DNA of 64,000 bases, taken from Geodermatophilus marinus. Lineage in GTDB: Bacteria > Actinomycetota > Actinomycetes > Mycobacteriales > Geodermatophilaceae. Below the pieces are notes generated by a model. That model saw nothing but the letters and a program-made list of their open reading frames with translations. It did not search any database and was not told the origin of the DNA. Location: NCBI RefSeq assembly GCF_003428645.1, contig NZ_QVQH01000011.1:62001-126000 (forward strand), in the 5' to 3' direction. The translations under genes and the position numbers were made by a program. Positions within the stretch are counted from its first letter, which is position 1. Each line of letters begins with the position of its first letter. Shown piece after piece: positions 25,699 to 34,114 of the stretch.

Positions 25699-27951
25699 TC
25701 ACCGTCCGGGGCGGGTCACGTCGCGGACGAGGTCGTGGGTGATGCCGAGCCCGGGAAAGGCGGCCAGCGTGGCCAGGGGGAAGTTGCCGATCACCCGGAG
25801 CAGTGCGACGTCGCCCAGGATCCCCTTCGGCCGCCCGTCCCCGTCGGTCCCGACGGCGGCGCGGAGGGCAGCCTCACCGTCGGGGTCGGTCAGCCACTCC
25901 TGCAGCGTCGCCGAACCGTCCAGGCGGGGCCGCGGTGGGGTGGCGTCGACGTGCACGCCGGACGTGAGCCGGATGTCCCGGGACGACGCGCCGACCGCGA
26001 TGCGGTACGTGCCGGGGTCGACGACCCACCGGCGGTGCGCGGTCGACCAGTACGCGAGGTCGCGGGCGCCGAGGGTGAACTCGACGGCGGTGCCGTCCCC
26101 GGGCGCGAGGTCCACCGTGGTGAACCCGCGGAGCTCCCGCGGCGGACGGGCGACACGGCCGGGCGGCGCGCCGACGTAGAGCTGCACGACCTCCCGGCCG
26201 GCGACCGCGCCGGTGTTGGTCACCGTCAGCCGCGCGGTGAGGACCAGGTCGTCGCCGTCGACGCTGCCGGCCGTGTCGATGGCGAGGTCGGTGTAGTCGA
26301 AGCCGGTGTAGGACAGGCCGTGGCCGAACGGGTAGGCGACGGGCCGGTCGGCCGCGTCGAAGGCGCGGTAGCCGACGAACACCCCCTCGCCGTAGCGGAC
26401 GTGCCCCTCCTCTCCGGGGAAGTTGAGGTAGGAGGGGGTGTCCTGCAGCCGCAGCGGGATGGTCTCGGTCAGCCGCCCGGAGGGGTTGACCACGCCGGTG
26501 AGCACATCCGCGACGGCACCGCCGGCGGCCTGCCCGCCGAGCCAGCACTCGAGGACGGCAGCTGCGCGCTCGTGCCAGGGCGTGAGGAGCACCGCCGAGC
26601 CGTTGGCGAGCACGACGACGACCGGTGCCGGCCCGTCGAGCAGCCGGTCCAGCAGCGTCGTCTGCGCCGCCGGCAGGTCCATGTGGGTGCGGTCGAAGCC
26701 CTCCGACTCGTCCTCCGGCGGCAGGCCGAGGAACGCGACGACGACGTCGGCGTCGCGCGCGGCGGTGACCGCCTCGTCGGAGAGGGCGCCATCGCGGCCG
26801 GGGTCGGTGAGGTCGAAGCCCGGCACGAAGGTCAGGTCGGGCTGGGTGCGGCGCAGCTCGTCGAGCGCGGTGTCGACGCGGGTGGGGTTGACCTCGGAGC
26901 TGCCGGCGCCCTGGAAGCGGGGGGTGCGGGCGAACTCGCCGACGACGCAGACGCGGGCGGCGGTCAGCGGCAGCACGTCGCCGTCGTTCTTCAGCAGCAC
27001 GATCCCGCGGGCCGCGGCGCGCCGGGCCAGCGCGTGATGGGCGTCGACGTCGATCTCGGCGGGCCGGCGGGCCCGGGCGCGCTCGACCAGCCGCAGCACC
27101 CGGCCGGCGGCGGTGTCGAGCACCGCCTCCTCGAGCGCACCGGAGGCGACGGCGTCGACGACCGCGACGTCGCTGACCCCGAGGTTCGGCGGCATCTCCA
27201 GGTCCAGGCCGGCGGCGAGGGCGGCGACCCGGTCGACGACGGCACCCCAGTCGGAGACGACCAGGCCGTCGAAGCCCCACTCGTCGCGCAGCACCTCGGT
27301 GAGCAGCCACCGGTTCTGCGAAGCGTGCACGCCGTTGACCCGGTTGTAGGCGCACATCACCGTCCACGGGCCGGCGGCCGTCACGACGTGCTCGAACGCG
27401 GGCAGGTAGATCTCCCGAAGGGTGCGCTCGTCGACGTCGGCGCTCACCCGCAGCCGGTCGGTCTCCTGGTTGTTCGCCGCGAAGTGCTTCACCGACGCGC
27501 CGACGCCCTGGGACTGGATGCCGCTCACCAGCGCTGCGCCGAGCCGGCCGGAGAGGTGCGGGTCCTCGCTGAAGTACTCGAAGTTGCGGCCGCACAGCGG
27601 GGACCGCTTGATGTTCACGCCGGGCCCGAGGACGACGGCGACGCCCTGCGCCCGCGCCTCGAGTCCGATCGCCGCCCCGACGTCGCCGATCAGGCCGACG
27701 TCCCAGGTCGCAGCGAGGGCCGACGCGGTGGGGAAGCAGGTGGCGGGCAGGCTGCCGGAGATGCCGACGTGGTCGCCCTGGGCCGGCTGCACGCGCAACC
27801 CGTGCGGGCCGTCGGACAGCGTGATCGCCTCGATGCCGGCACGCTCGACGGCGGCGGTGTGCCAGAAGTCCGACCCCAGGCACAGGGCCGCTCTCTCCGC
27901 GACGGTCAGGGACGCGACGGTGTCCGCGCCGGGTCCTGCGCGTGCGCTCAT
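25699..27951 (-). CDS. Glycoside hydrolase family 3 beta-glucosidase-type enzyme
   Basis: 750 residues with the full GH3 three-domain plan: N-terminal TIM barrel (ALCLGSDFW at residue 24, DGPHGLR, GPGVNIKRSPLCGRNFEYFSEDP, KHFAANNQE), nucleophile Asp234 in GLVVSDWGAV, the alpha/beta sandwich domain starting ARGIVLLKNDG, and a C-terminal fibronectin III-like domain (VTNTGAVAGREVVQLYV). No signal peptide, so it acts on imported sugars. The ATG overlaps the stop of a 33-codon ORF (ATGA). Its substrate could be beta-glucosides or xylosides; sequence alone does not decide. Confidence 0.95.
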   Translation of the reverse strand: MSARAGPGADTVASLTVAERAALCLGSDFWHTAAVERAGIEAITLSDGPHGLRVQPAQGDHVGISGSLPATCFPTASALAATWDVGLIGDVGAAIGLEARAQGVAVVLGPGVNIKRSPLCGRNFEYFSEDPHLSGRLGAALVSGIQSQGVGASVKHFAANNQETDRLRVSADVDERTLREIYLPAFEHVVTAAGPWTVMCAYNRVNGVHASQNRWLLTEVLRDEWGFDGLVVSDWGAVVDRVAALAAGLDLEMPPNLGVSDVAVVDAVASGALEEAVLDTAAGRVLRLVERARARRPAEIDVDAHHALARRAAARGIVLLKNDGDVLPLTAARVCVVGEFARTPRFQGAGSSEVNPTRVDTALDELRRTQPDLTFVPGFDLTDPGRDGALSDEAVTAARDADVVVAFLGLPPEDESEGFDRTHMDLPAAQTTLLDRLLDGPAPVVVVLANGSAVLLTPWHERAAAVLECWLGGQAAGGAVADVLTGVVNPSGRLTETIPLRLQDTPSYLNFPGEEGHVRYGEGVFVGYRAFDAADRPVAYPFGHGLSYTGFDYTDLAIDTAGSVDGDDLVLTARLTVTNTGAVAGREVVQLYVGAPPGRVARPPRELRGFTTVDLAPGDGTAVEFTLGARDLAYWSTAHRRWVVDPGTYRIAVGASSRDIRLTSGVHVDATPPRPRLDGSATLQEWLTDPDGEAALRAAVGTDGDGRPKGILGDVALLRVIGNFPLATLAAFPGLGITHDLVRDVTRPGR

Positions 27952-28049
27952 GGGTCCACCTTCGCCCTCCGCCCCTTCCTCCGCGCCTCGACCGCCTCCG
28001 GGAGGAGCCGTTCGAACCGGGCCCGCAGCCAGGGCAGCTCGGCCGGCAT
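27948..28049 (-). CDS. Possible 33-aa ORF coupled to the GH3 gene
   Basis: An ATG-started frame beginning MPAELPWLRARFERLLPEAV and ending in a basic tail. GGTGAGG lies 2 nt before the ATG, and its stop overlaps the GH3 ATG. It starts 5 nt after the DUF2293 stop. It may be a translational coupler or a remnant of a longer gene. Not recognised as a family. Confidence 0.35.
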   Translation of the reverse strand: MPAELPWLRARFERLLPEAVEARRKGRRAKVDP

Positions 28050-28053
28050 CGCC

Positions 28054-29112
28054 TCACCGTGGGACGGTGCGCCAGTGGTCGAGGACGGCGTCGACGGCCG
28101 CACGGACCCGCGCGCGGGCTTCGTCGCGCGGCAGGCCGGCCATGAGCAGCGCGTCGTAGTCGGTGTCGCGGTGGCGGACGGAGGCAACGACCGCCAGTTC
28201 GACCGCGTGCTCGTCGAGACGCCGGCCCGCGGCGGTGCGGCCGATGCGACCGCTACCCCGCGCCGCGGTGTGCTCGGCGATCGCGGCGGCGCGCTCCGCC
28301 GGGCACCCGGGGAACAGGCGCCTGACCTCCGCGGCCATCTGCTCGGCGAGCCGGCTGTCGGCAGCACGCCGCCGTTCCGCGTCGCGGTCGCGGCGGCGAC
28401 CCCGTGCCTCCTCGTCGGCCAGGCAGGACGCCTCGGCCTCCACCAGCGCCCGTTCCTCGACGAGGACGCCCTGCCGCTCGTAGCGCTGCCGGGACCGGCT
28501 GAAGCGCACCACCACCGCCGACAGGCGGCTGGCCCTCCTCGCCCTCCGGGTCAGGGCGGCATCGCCGGCGGGCAGGAAGGTCAGGTGGTCGAGGTCGGCG
28601 CAGACCAGGCACAGCGGCGCGTCGTCCTCCATCAGCAGCAGGTGCCCGGTGCCGCCGCACGCCGCGCACGTCCAGTCCCTGAGCGGTGAGACGACGACGA
28701 GGTCCGGCGCTCGGTTGCCCCGCTCGCGGAGGCGGGCGCGCTCGGCCCCGGACGCGGTCGGGGCGATCCAGTGCGTGCGGTACTCCCGCTCGACGGCGGC
28801 GGCGCCGCCGGCGGAGAACTGCAGGCCCCGGCGGTCGCGCGTCCCGGCGAGGTGGTCCGTCTCGGTCGGCTGCAGCCCCTCCTCGCGGGCCCAGCGCTGC
28901 AACGCCCGCATCGCCGTCGAGACCTTGCCCGGACCGGCCTCCACGACCTGCTCGAGATCCCGCACGCGCCCCTGCCGCCAATGATCACGGTGCACCGGCT
29001 GCAGCCAGCCCATGCGCACCAGCACGTCGACGGGTGCCACGTACCCGTGCTCCTGCAGCGCGGCCTCGGCCGCTCGGGCGACCCGTTCCTCGATCGACGA
29101 CCCGCGTCCCAC
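28054..29112 (-). CDS. DUF2293 domain-containing protein
   Basis: About 352 residues, presumably cytoplasmic. The C-terminal 80 residues are the DUF2293 domain: VRRLFPGCPAERAAAIAEHT, then GRIGRTAAGRRLDEHAVELAVVASVRH and a closing helix with DEARARVRAAVDAVLDHW. In the middle, CAACGGTGHL and LCLVCAD supply a C-x2-C...C-x2-C zinc-ribbon-like arrangement, followed by a strongly charged coiled segment. GTG at 29112 begins the conserved part; the longer upstream frame is low-complexity. Function of DUF2293 is unknown. It is divergent from the DUF222-HNH gene. Confidence 0.82.
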   Translation of the reverse strand: MGRGSSIEERVARAAEAALQEHGYVAPVDVLVRMGWLQPVHRDHWRQGRVRDLEQVVEAGPGKVSTAMRALQRWAREEGLQPTETDHLAGTRDRRGLQFSAGGAAAVEREYRTHWIAPTASGAERARLRERGNRAPDLVVVSPLRDWTCAACGGTGHLLLMEDDAPLCLVCADLDHLTFLPAGDAALTRRARRASRLSAVVVRFSRSRQRYERQGVLVEERALVEAEASCLADEEARGRRRDRDAERRRAADSRLAEQMAAEVRRLFPGCPAERAAAIAEHTAARGSGRIGRTAAGRRLDEHAVELAVVASVRHRDTDYDALLMAGLPRDEARARVRAAVDAVLDHWRTVPR

Positions 29113-29220
29113 GACGGCGTTCCTACCGCGGCACCGTCGGCTCGGGGACCGGCGCGGCGTCCCCGGCTGTCGAGGTCTGCCCCGCGCCTCCGTGGCCTCG
29201 TCCGGGCCACCGGCGCCGGC

Positions 29221-29240
29221 GACGTCCCCGCGGGAACGCC
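29221..29240. repeat. Palindrome copy A (degenerate)
   Basis: Matches the 20-bp palindrome GGCGTTCCCGCGGGAACGCC at 18 of 20 positions (changes at positions 2 and 6 of the left arm). Confidence 0.6.
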
Positions 29241-29311
29241 TGCGGTCCGACCCACCGCTCCCCGCACCCACTGTGCGCCGGACGTGCTCCGGAAGGGATC
29301 CCGTGCGTCCG

Positions 29312-29335
29312 CCGGCGTTCCCGCGGGAACGCCGG
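29312..29335. repeat. Palindrome copy B (perfect, 24 bp)
   Basis: CCGGCGTTCCCG followed by its exact complement, with no spacer. It lies 127 bp upstream of the HNH gene start and could be a protein-binding or cleavage site. Confidence 0.75.
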
Positions 29336-29461
29336 TGTCCGGGAGGAGTGGGCGCATCCGAGCCGCCCTGCCTGCGACCCGGGGCTCTCGCCCGCGGTCC
29401 CGCGCTCGCACCGATGCTGCTGACCTGCGGTTCTGTCGGTAGCGGGTCCTACGGTGCGAAC

Positions 29462-31186
29462 ATGGGTTCGAGTGGCGACGAGGGCGGTGCGCGGTCGGTG
29501 GAGGAGCTGGCGCGGGAGATCTGCGCCGGTGCGGTGCGGCTGGCCGCGGCCGGGGCGGCCTGGCTGGCGCTGGTCGCGGAGTTCGACGCGCGCGAGGGCT
29601 GGGGCGGGTACGGGGTGCGCTCCTGCGCGCACTGGCTGTCCTGGCAGTGCGGCCTGTCCCCCGGCGCCGCCCGCGAGCACGTCCGCGTCGCCCGGGCGCT
29701 GCGCAGCCTGCCGGTCACGGCGGCCGCGTACGCCGCCGGGCGGCTGTCCTACGCCAAGGTGCGCGCGCTGACCCGGGTGGCCGAGCCGCACACCGAGACC
29801 GCGCTGCTGGAGTTCGCCCGGGCCGCCACCGCCGCGCAGACCGAGCGCGTCGTCCGGCAGTGGCGCCGCGCCGACCGCACCGCCGACGAGCAGGCCGACC
29901 CGGCCCCGCCTCCGGCCGAGCCGCGCTTCGACGTCGACTGGGCGGAGGACGGGAGCCTGCAGCTGCGGGTCCGGCTCCCGGCCGAGGAAGGCGCCCGCCT
30001 GCTGGCTGCCGTCGACTCACTCGCCGAGCGCACCGCCCGCCGCGAGCGGGCGGCGGCGACGAAGGCCGCGACAGCCGCGGCGCAGGGCACCGCGGCGACG
30101 CATCCTGAGAGCGCCCCGGGTGCGGGTGCGTGCGCCGGTGACCTGCGAGCGCACCGCTCGGTGACGACTGCTCGTCGCTGTGCGGCTCTCCTGTCCCTGG
30201 CCGAGGCCGCCGCCGACACCGGCCGGCGGGCCGGTGACCCGCCGCGCCGGGAGGTGGTCGTGCACGTCGACGCCGCCGTGCTGGCCGACGACGCGGCGGC
30301 CGGCCGCGCGCACCTCGAGGGCGGGCCGGCCCTCTCGCCGGCCCAGGTGCGCCGCCTGACCTGCCAGGCCACCGTCGTGGGCATGGTGCACGACGGTCCC
30401 GAGGTGCTCGCCTGCGGCAGGCGCCGCCGGCTGGCCACCCGCGCCCAGCGCCGGGCGCTGCTGCGCCGCGACGGCGGGTGCGCCCGTCCCGGCTGCGAGG
30501 AGACCCGGATCGAGCGGCTGCACGCCCACCACCTGCGGCACTGGCTGTTCGGTGGGCGCACCGACCTGACCAACCTGGTGCTGCTCTGCGATGTCGACCA
30601 CGGTCTGGCCCACGACCTGGACCTGGTCATGGTCCGCCGCGGCGGCCGGCTGATCGCCACGACCCCCGACGGCCGGCGCGTCTGGGGCCGGGCCGACGCC
30701 GCGTTCACCACCGGCCTCCCCGATCCCGCCGACCCGCACCCCGCCGACCCGGGTGCCGGGCCGGATCCGGACGAGGTCTTCGCGGGTGTCCACCCCGTCG
30801 ACCGGCAGGTCGGTCGCCGTCCGGCGGCCCCCGCCAGCGCGGAACCGGCGACCGCGCCCGGCCGCTCCCGCACGGCAGCACGGTCCGCCGCGCGGAAGCC
30901 CTCCGCTCGGCGGGACGGGGGTCGCGCGCGACCGGCCGCGCCCGCCCCGGCCCGTGGGCCCGGCCGCCGCAGCCGTACCGGCCGCGTCCGGCGCGCGGCC
31001 GCCCCGCTGCCCGTGCCACGCACGGTCGCGGAGACTCTGGGCTCGGCGACAGCGGACCTCCCCGCCGCCTTCGCCCCCACCGGCGAGCGCATGGACCTCG
31101 GCTACGTCGTCAGCGTCCTCATGGGGTACCGCGACCACCTCTTCCGTCTGGCCGCCGATGGCGGCCCGGTCACGGACGCGGGGTGA
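29462..31186 (+). CDS. DUF222 and HNH endonuclease domain protein (13E12-repeat type)
   Basis: 574 residues. The N-terminal DUF222 domain contains EFDAREGWGGYGVRSCAHWL, GLSPGAAREHVRVARALRSL and GRLSYAKVRALTRVA. The HNH nuclease lies at about residues 320-385: CARPGCEETRIERLHAHHL, then WLFGGRTDLTNLVLLCDVDH with the metal-binding histidines. The tail is an Arg/Pro/Ala-rich low-complexity region with a short conserved end (DLGYVVSVLMGYRDHLF). The family equals the mycobacterial 13E12 repeat proteins, multi-copy in many actinobacteria. Copies of one palindrome flank the gene on both sides, which may mark its mobility or its target. Confidence 0.92.
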   Translation: MGSSGDEGGARSVEELAREICAGAVRLAAAGAAWLALVAEFDAREGWGGYGVRSCAHWLSWQCGLSPGAAREHVRVARALRSLPVTAAAYAAGRLSYAKVRALTRVAEPHTETALLEFARAATAAQTERVVRQWRRADRTADEQADPAPPPAEPRFDVDWAEDGSLQLRVRLPAEEGARLLAAVDSLAERTARRERAAATKAATAAAQGTAATHPESAPGAGACAGDLRAHRSVTTARRCAALLSLAEAAADTGRRAGDPPRREVVVHVDAAVLADDAAAGRAHLEGGPALSPAQVRRLTCQATVVGMVHDGPEVLACGRRRRLATRAQRRALLRRDGGCARPGCEETRIERLHAHHLRHWLFGGRTDLTNLVLLCDVDHGLAHDLDLVMVRRGGRLIATTPDGRRVWGRADAAFTTGLPDPADPHPADPGAGPDPDEVFAGVHPVDRQVGRRPAAPASAEPATAPGRSRTAARSAARKPSARRDGGRARPAAPAPARGPGRRSRTGRVRRAAAPLPVPRTVAETLGSATADLPAAFAPTGERMDLGYVVSVLMGYRDHLFRLAADGGPVTDAG

Positions 31187-31196
31187 GCTCCCGGCG

Positions 31197-31220
31197 CCGG
31201 CGTTCCCGCGGGAACGCCGC
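31197..31220. repeat. Palindrome copy C, downstream of the HNH gene
   Basis: Perfect 22-bp palindrome (31198-31219) with the same core as copies A and B, starting 11 bp after the HNH stop codon. Confidence 0.75.
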
Positions 31221-31337
31221 GGTGCGCCGGCCTCGGCCGGGCCCCCTGAAGCGGCACCCGACGCGCCGACGACGGGCGTGGCCGTCCACCCGGTCGTGCC
31301 GCGCCACGAGGCCGGTGCCGGGTCCTGTGGTCCGGGC

Positions 31338-31904
31338 ATGAGCCGGCGCGGCGAGGGGGTGGAGGACGGTGCTCGACCCGTCGGCCCGGCGCCGTCCGAG
31401 CGGCTCGCGTGGGTCGCCGGGGTGGTCGCCGCCCGCCCCGGCGAGCGCGTCGTCGAGGTCGGGTGCGGGCACGGGGTGCTGGTCTCGCTGCTGGTCGCAG
31501 CCGGCGCGGAGGTCGTCGCGGTGGACCGCTCGGCGACCATGACCGCGGCGGCCGCGCGGCGCAACCGGGCCGCGGTCGACGCCGGCACGGTCCGGCTGCT
31601 CACCGCGCCGCTCGTGGCCGCCGACCTCCCACCCGGGGCGGTCGATGTCGTGGTCGCCGTGGACGTGCGGGCGTTCTGGACCCCGCCGGCCCCCGAGTGG
31701 GACGTCGTGCAGCGCGTCCTCGCCCCGGGCGGGCGCGCCGTGGTGGCGTTCTCCGTCATGCGCCCCGGTGCCGACCGCAGCACCACCGACGCCGTCGCGC
31801 GGGCCGCGGCACCGCACGGGTTCGTCGTCACGGCCGTCCACCGGGGGGCGACGGCGCCGACCCCGGCCGCGGCCGTGGTCCTGCACCGGGCCGGCATGCG
31901 CTGA
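31338..31904 (+). CDS. Class I SAM-dependent methyltransferase
   Basis: 188 residues. SAM-binding motif I is VVEVGCGHGVLVSLL, motif II has VVAVDRSATM, and the post-motif ADLPPGAVDVVVAVDVRAFW and LAPGGRAVVAF complete the Rossmann-like core. It lacks any accessory domain, so the substrate could be a small molecule or protein. ATG 31338 is the first start before the SAM motif. It stands alone between the HNH gene and the acyltransferase (convergent with the latter). Confidence 0.88.
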   Translation: MSRRGEGVEDGARPVGPAPSERLAWVAGVVAARPGERVVEVGCGHGVLVSLLVAAGAEVVAVDRSATMTAAAARRNRAAVDAGTVRLLTAPLVAADLPPGAVDVVVAVDVRAFWTPPAPEWDVVQRVLAPGGRAVVAFSVMRPGADRSTTDAVARAAAPHGFVVTAVHRGATAPTPAAAVVLHRAGMR

Positions 31905-31926
31905 CCTGCGGTCGTCCCGGCCGACG

Positions 31927-33186
31927 TCAGCGCAGCGCGAGCACCGGGTCCCGCTCGGGCACCAGCGGGAGCGCCGGCCCCTCGGCGCGGTGGCGGGGGA
32001 CCGGGTGCGCCGGGCCGTCCCCCCAGCCCGAGGTGGGTGCCTCGGTGTCCGCCCGCCGGCCGTCGGCGGGCAGCAGCCGGTCGCGCACCCGCAGCACCGG
32101 GCGCTCGACCAGCAGGGTGGCGGCGATACCGACGGCGACCGCCGCGGCGTACTTCAGGACCTGCTCCAGCGGCGTCCACGACGCGTACTCCACCCCGGGC
32201 AGCCGGCCCAGCACGAACTGCGCCGCGGCGATGTGCCAGATGTAGACGCCGTACGAGTACCGGCCCAGCGCGGCCAGCGGCGCCGACACCGCGGGCACCC
32301 GCGCCACCAGCGGCGCGCGGTGCAGCAGGAGCAGGAACGCGCCCGCGGTCAGGTAGGCGACGGTGTAGCCGAGGGTCGAGCCGAGCGCGCCGTCCTTGCC
32401 GATCGTCGCCAGCCAGGCGACGCCCAGCAGGGTGAGCACGGCCCACAGGCGCCGGCGGGTCAGCAGCCGGTCGAAGGTCGCGGGCCGGTGGACGGCGACG
32501 ACGGCCAGCAGGACGCCGAAGGCCAGGGAGTCGGCCCGGAAGTGGGTGCGCCACTGCAGGGTGACCTCGTGCAGCCCGGCCGCGGTGCCCCAGACGCGCA
32601 GCGCGAGCGCCGCCACGAGGACGCCGCAGAGCAGCGCCGCGAACGGCCGCACCGAGCGCGACCACCGGGTCACCAGCGGGAACAGCACCACCAGCGCCAG
32701 GTAGAAGTGCTCCTCGACGGCCAGCGACCACAGGTGCACCACCGGCGTGCCCAGGTAGTTCTGCACGTGCAGCGCGTTGTGCCACAGGTCGTCCCACGGC
32801 ACCGACCCGGCCAGCAGCTGCACGGCCAGGAACAGGTAGAGCACCGGCCACAGCTTCAGCGCCCGGCGCACGGTGAAGCGGCGGCCGTCGAACCGGCCGG
32901 TGCGGCGCCGCTCGCGGAGCACCAGCGAGCCGACCAGGAAGCCGCTCAGCACGAAGAACAGGTCGACGCCGGCCCAGCCGAACGTCCCGCCCGGCCACTG
33001 CAGCGCGTCCAGCACGGGGAACCCGCTCGGGTGCCGGCTGAAGTGCCAGCCCAGCGCCAGCACGATGGCGACCCCGCGCACGACGTCGAGGTCGAGGACG
33101 CGGCTGCCCGCCTCGGCGGCGGGCGGCCGGCGGGCGGGCTCGCGGGCGGGCCGGCGGGCGGGCTCGTCGGTGCGCGTCGAGGTCAT
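31927..33186 (-). CDS. Acyltransferase family 3 membrane protein
   Basis: 419 residues with about ten membrane helices. The family signature LDLDVVRGVAIVLALGWH contains the R/H motif at the N-terminus; GVDLFFVLSGFLVGSLVLRE and LWSLAVEEHFYLALVVLFPL are further conserved blocks, and RYSYGVYIWH sits late in the chain. These enzymes O-acylate exported polysaccharides, lipids or wall polymers. Its N-terminal 30 residues are Arg/Pro/Glu-rich and cytoplasmic. A GTCAC/GTAAC repeat with 11-bp period lies 30 bp upstream, resembling the sites before both M23 genes, which suggests co-regulation with wall remodelling. Confidence 0.92.
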   Translation of the reverse strand: MTSTRTDEPARRPAREPARRPPAAEAGSRVLDLDVVRGVAIVLALGWHFSRHPSGFPVLDALQWPGGTFGWAGVDLFFVLSGFLVGSLVLRERRRTGRFDGRRFTVRRALKLWPVLYLFLAVQLLAGSVPWDDLWHNALHVQNYLGTPVVHLWSLAVEEHFYLALVVLFPLVTRWSRSVRPFAALLCGVLVAALALRVWGTAAGLHEVTLQWRTHFRADSLAFGVLLAVVAVHRPATFDRLLTRRRLWAVLTLLGVAWLATIGKDGALGSTLGYTVAYLTAGAFLLLLHRAPLVARVPAVSAPLAALGRYSYGVYIWHIAAAQFVLGRLPGVEYASWTPLEQVLKYAAAVAVGIAATLLVERPVLRVRDRLLPADGRRADTEAPTSGWGDGPAHPVPRHRAEGPALPLVPERDPVLALR

Positions 33187-33215
33187 CGGGAACCAGGCAT
33201 ACCCGCCCGGCTTCC

Positions 33216-33231
33216 GTCACGAAACCGTAAC
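33216..33231 (-). promoter_or_regulatory. MtrA-box-like direct repeat before the acyltransferase
   Basis: GTCAC (33216-33220) and GTAAC (33227-33231), 11 bp start to start. The segment TCACGAAACCGTAACG differs at only two of 16 positions from TCACGAAACGGTCACG in front of M23 paralogue 2. Confidence 0.55.
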
Positions 33232-33412
33232 GAAGCCGACCCTGCCGCGGACCCGCAGGTCAGCGGCCTGCGACGTGAGCGGACTCACGGCCCGGAGGAC
33301 CTCATCCGCCCGGGGGAGACGAGCCGGGCAACGCTGCACCCCGACGGCGGGCGTGCCGATCCACGCCAGCGGAGGACCGCGTCCACCGCGGCCGGGAGGA
33401 GGCACGGGAGCC

Positions 33413-34114
33413 GTGACCGAGCAGTCGGTGCTCGTCGTCGAGGACACCGAGGAGATCCGCGACCTCGTCACCACGGTGCTGCGCCGCGCCGGGCTCGCGG
33501 TGGCGGCCGTGGGGACCGCCGCGGCGGCGCTGGCCGAGATCCGCCGCGCCGAACCGGACCTCGTCGTCCTCGACCTGGGCCTGCCCGACGCCGACGGCAC
33601 CGAGGTGTGCCGGCAGATCCGGGCGTCGAGCGGGTGCTACGTGCTCATGCTCACCGCGCGCGCCGAGGAGGTCGACCTGCTGGTCGGCCTGGCCGTCGGC
33701 GCCGACGGCTACATGGCCAAGCCGTTCTCGCCGCGCGAGCTGGTGGCCCGCGTGCAGGTCATGCTGCGCCGTCCGCGGGTGCCGGCGGGGCCGGCCGGCG
33801 CCGAGCCGGCGGGGACGGTCCTCCGGCTGGCCGACCTCGAGGTCGACGAGGACACCCGCGAGGTGCGGGTGGACGGCGTCGCGGTCGACCTGACCCGCAC
33901 CGAGTTCGACCTGCTCGCCGCGCTGGCCGCGCGGCCGGGCCGGGTGCTGCAGCGGGAGACCCTGCTGCGCGAGGTGTGGCAGACCGACTGGGCCGGCAGC
34001 GTCCGGCTGGTCGAGGCGCACATGTCCAACCTGCGCCGCAAGCTGCAGGCCGCGGGGTTGGCCGAGGCCGAGATCCGCACCGTCCGGGGGGTCGGCTACC
34101 GGCTCGTGGGCTGA
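33413..34114 (+). CDS. OmpR/PhoB-family response regulator
   Basis: 233 residues: a receiver domain with acidic pair Glu10/Asp11, phospho-acceptor Asp54 in VVLDLGLPDADG, Thr81 and Lys103 (YMAKPFSP), followed by a winged-helix DNA-binding domain (LTRTEFDLLAALAARPGRVL, then VEAHMSNLRRKLQ, RTVRGVGYRLV). All phosphorylation residues are present. GTG at 33413 is chosen because it gives the normal family length. Its 3' end overlaps the pseudo-receiver gene by 19 bp (convergent). The probable partner is the PAS kinase at 34891-36189. Confidence 0.94.
   Translation: MTEQSVLVVEDTEEIRDLVTTVLRRAGLAVAAVGTAAAALAEIRRAEPDLVVLDLGLPDADGTEVCRQIRASSGCYVLMLTARAEEVDLLVGLAVGADGYMAKPFSPRELVARVQVMLRRPRVPAGPAGAEPAGTVLRLADLEVDEDTREVRVDGVAVDLTRTEFDLLAALAARPGRVLQRETLLREVWQTDWAGSVRLVEAHMSNLRRKLQAAGLAEAEIRTVRGVGYRLVG

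Larger units (their letters stand above)
29113..29461. other. 349-bp divergent gap with two palindromes
   Basis: No gene is supported. It separates DUF2293 (minus) and the HNH gene (plus). It contains a degenerate copy (29221-29240) and a perfect 24-bp copy (29312-29335) of a palindrome built on GGCGTTCCCGCGGGAACGCC. A third copy lies just downstream of the HNH gene. Confidence 0.6.
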
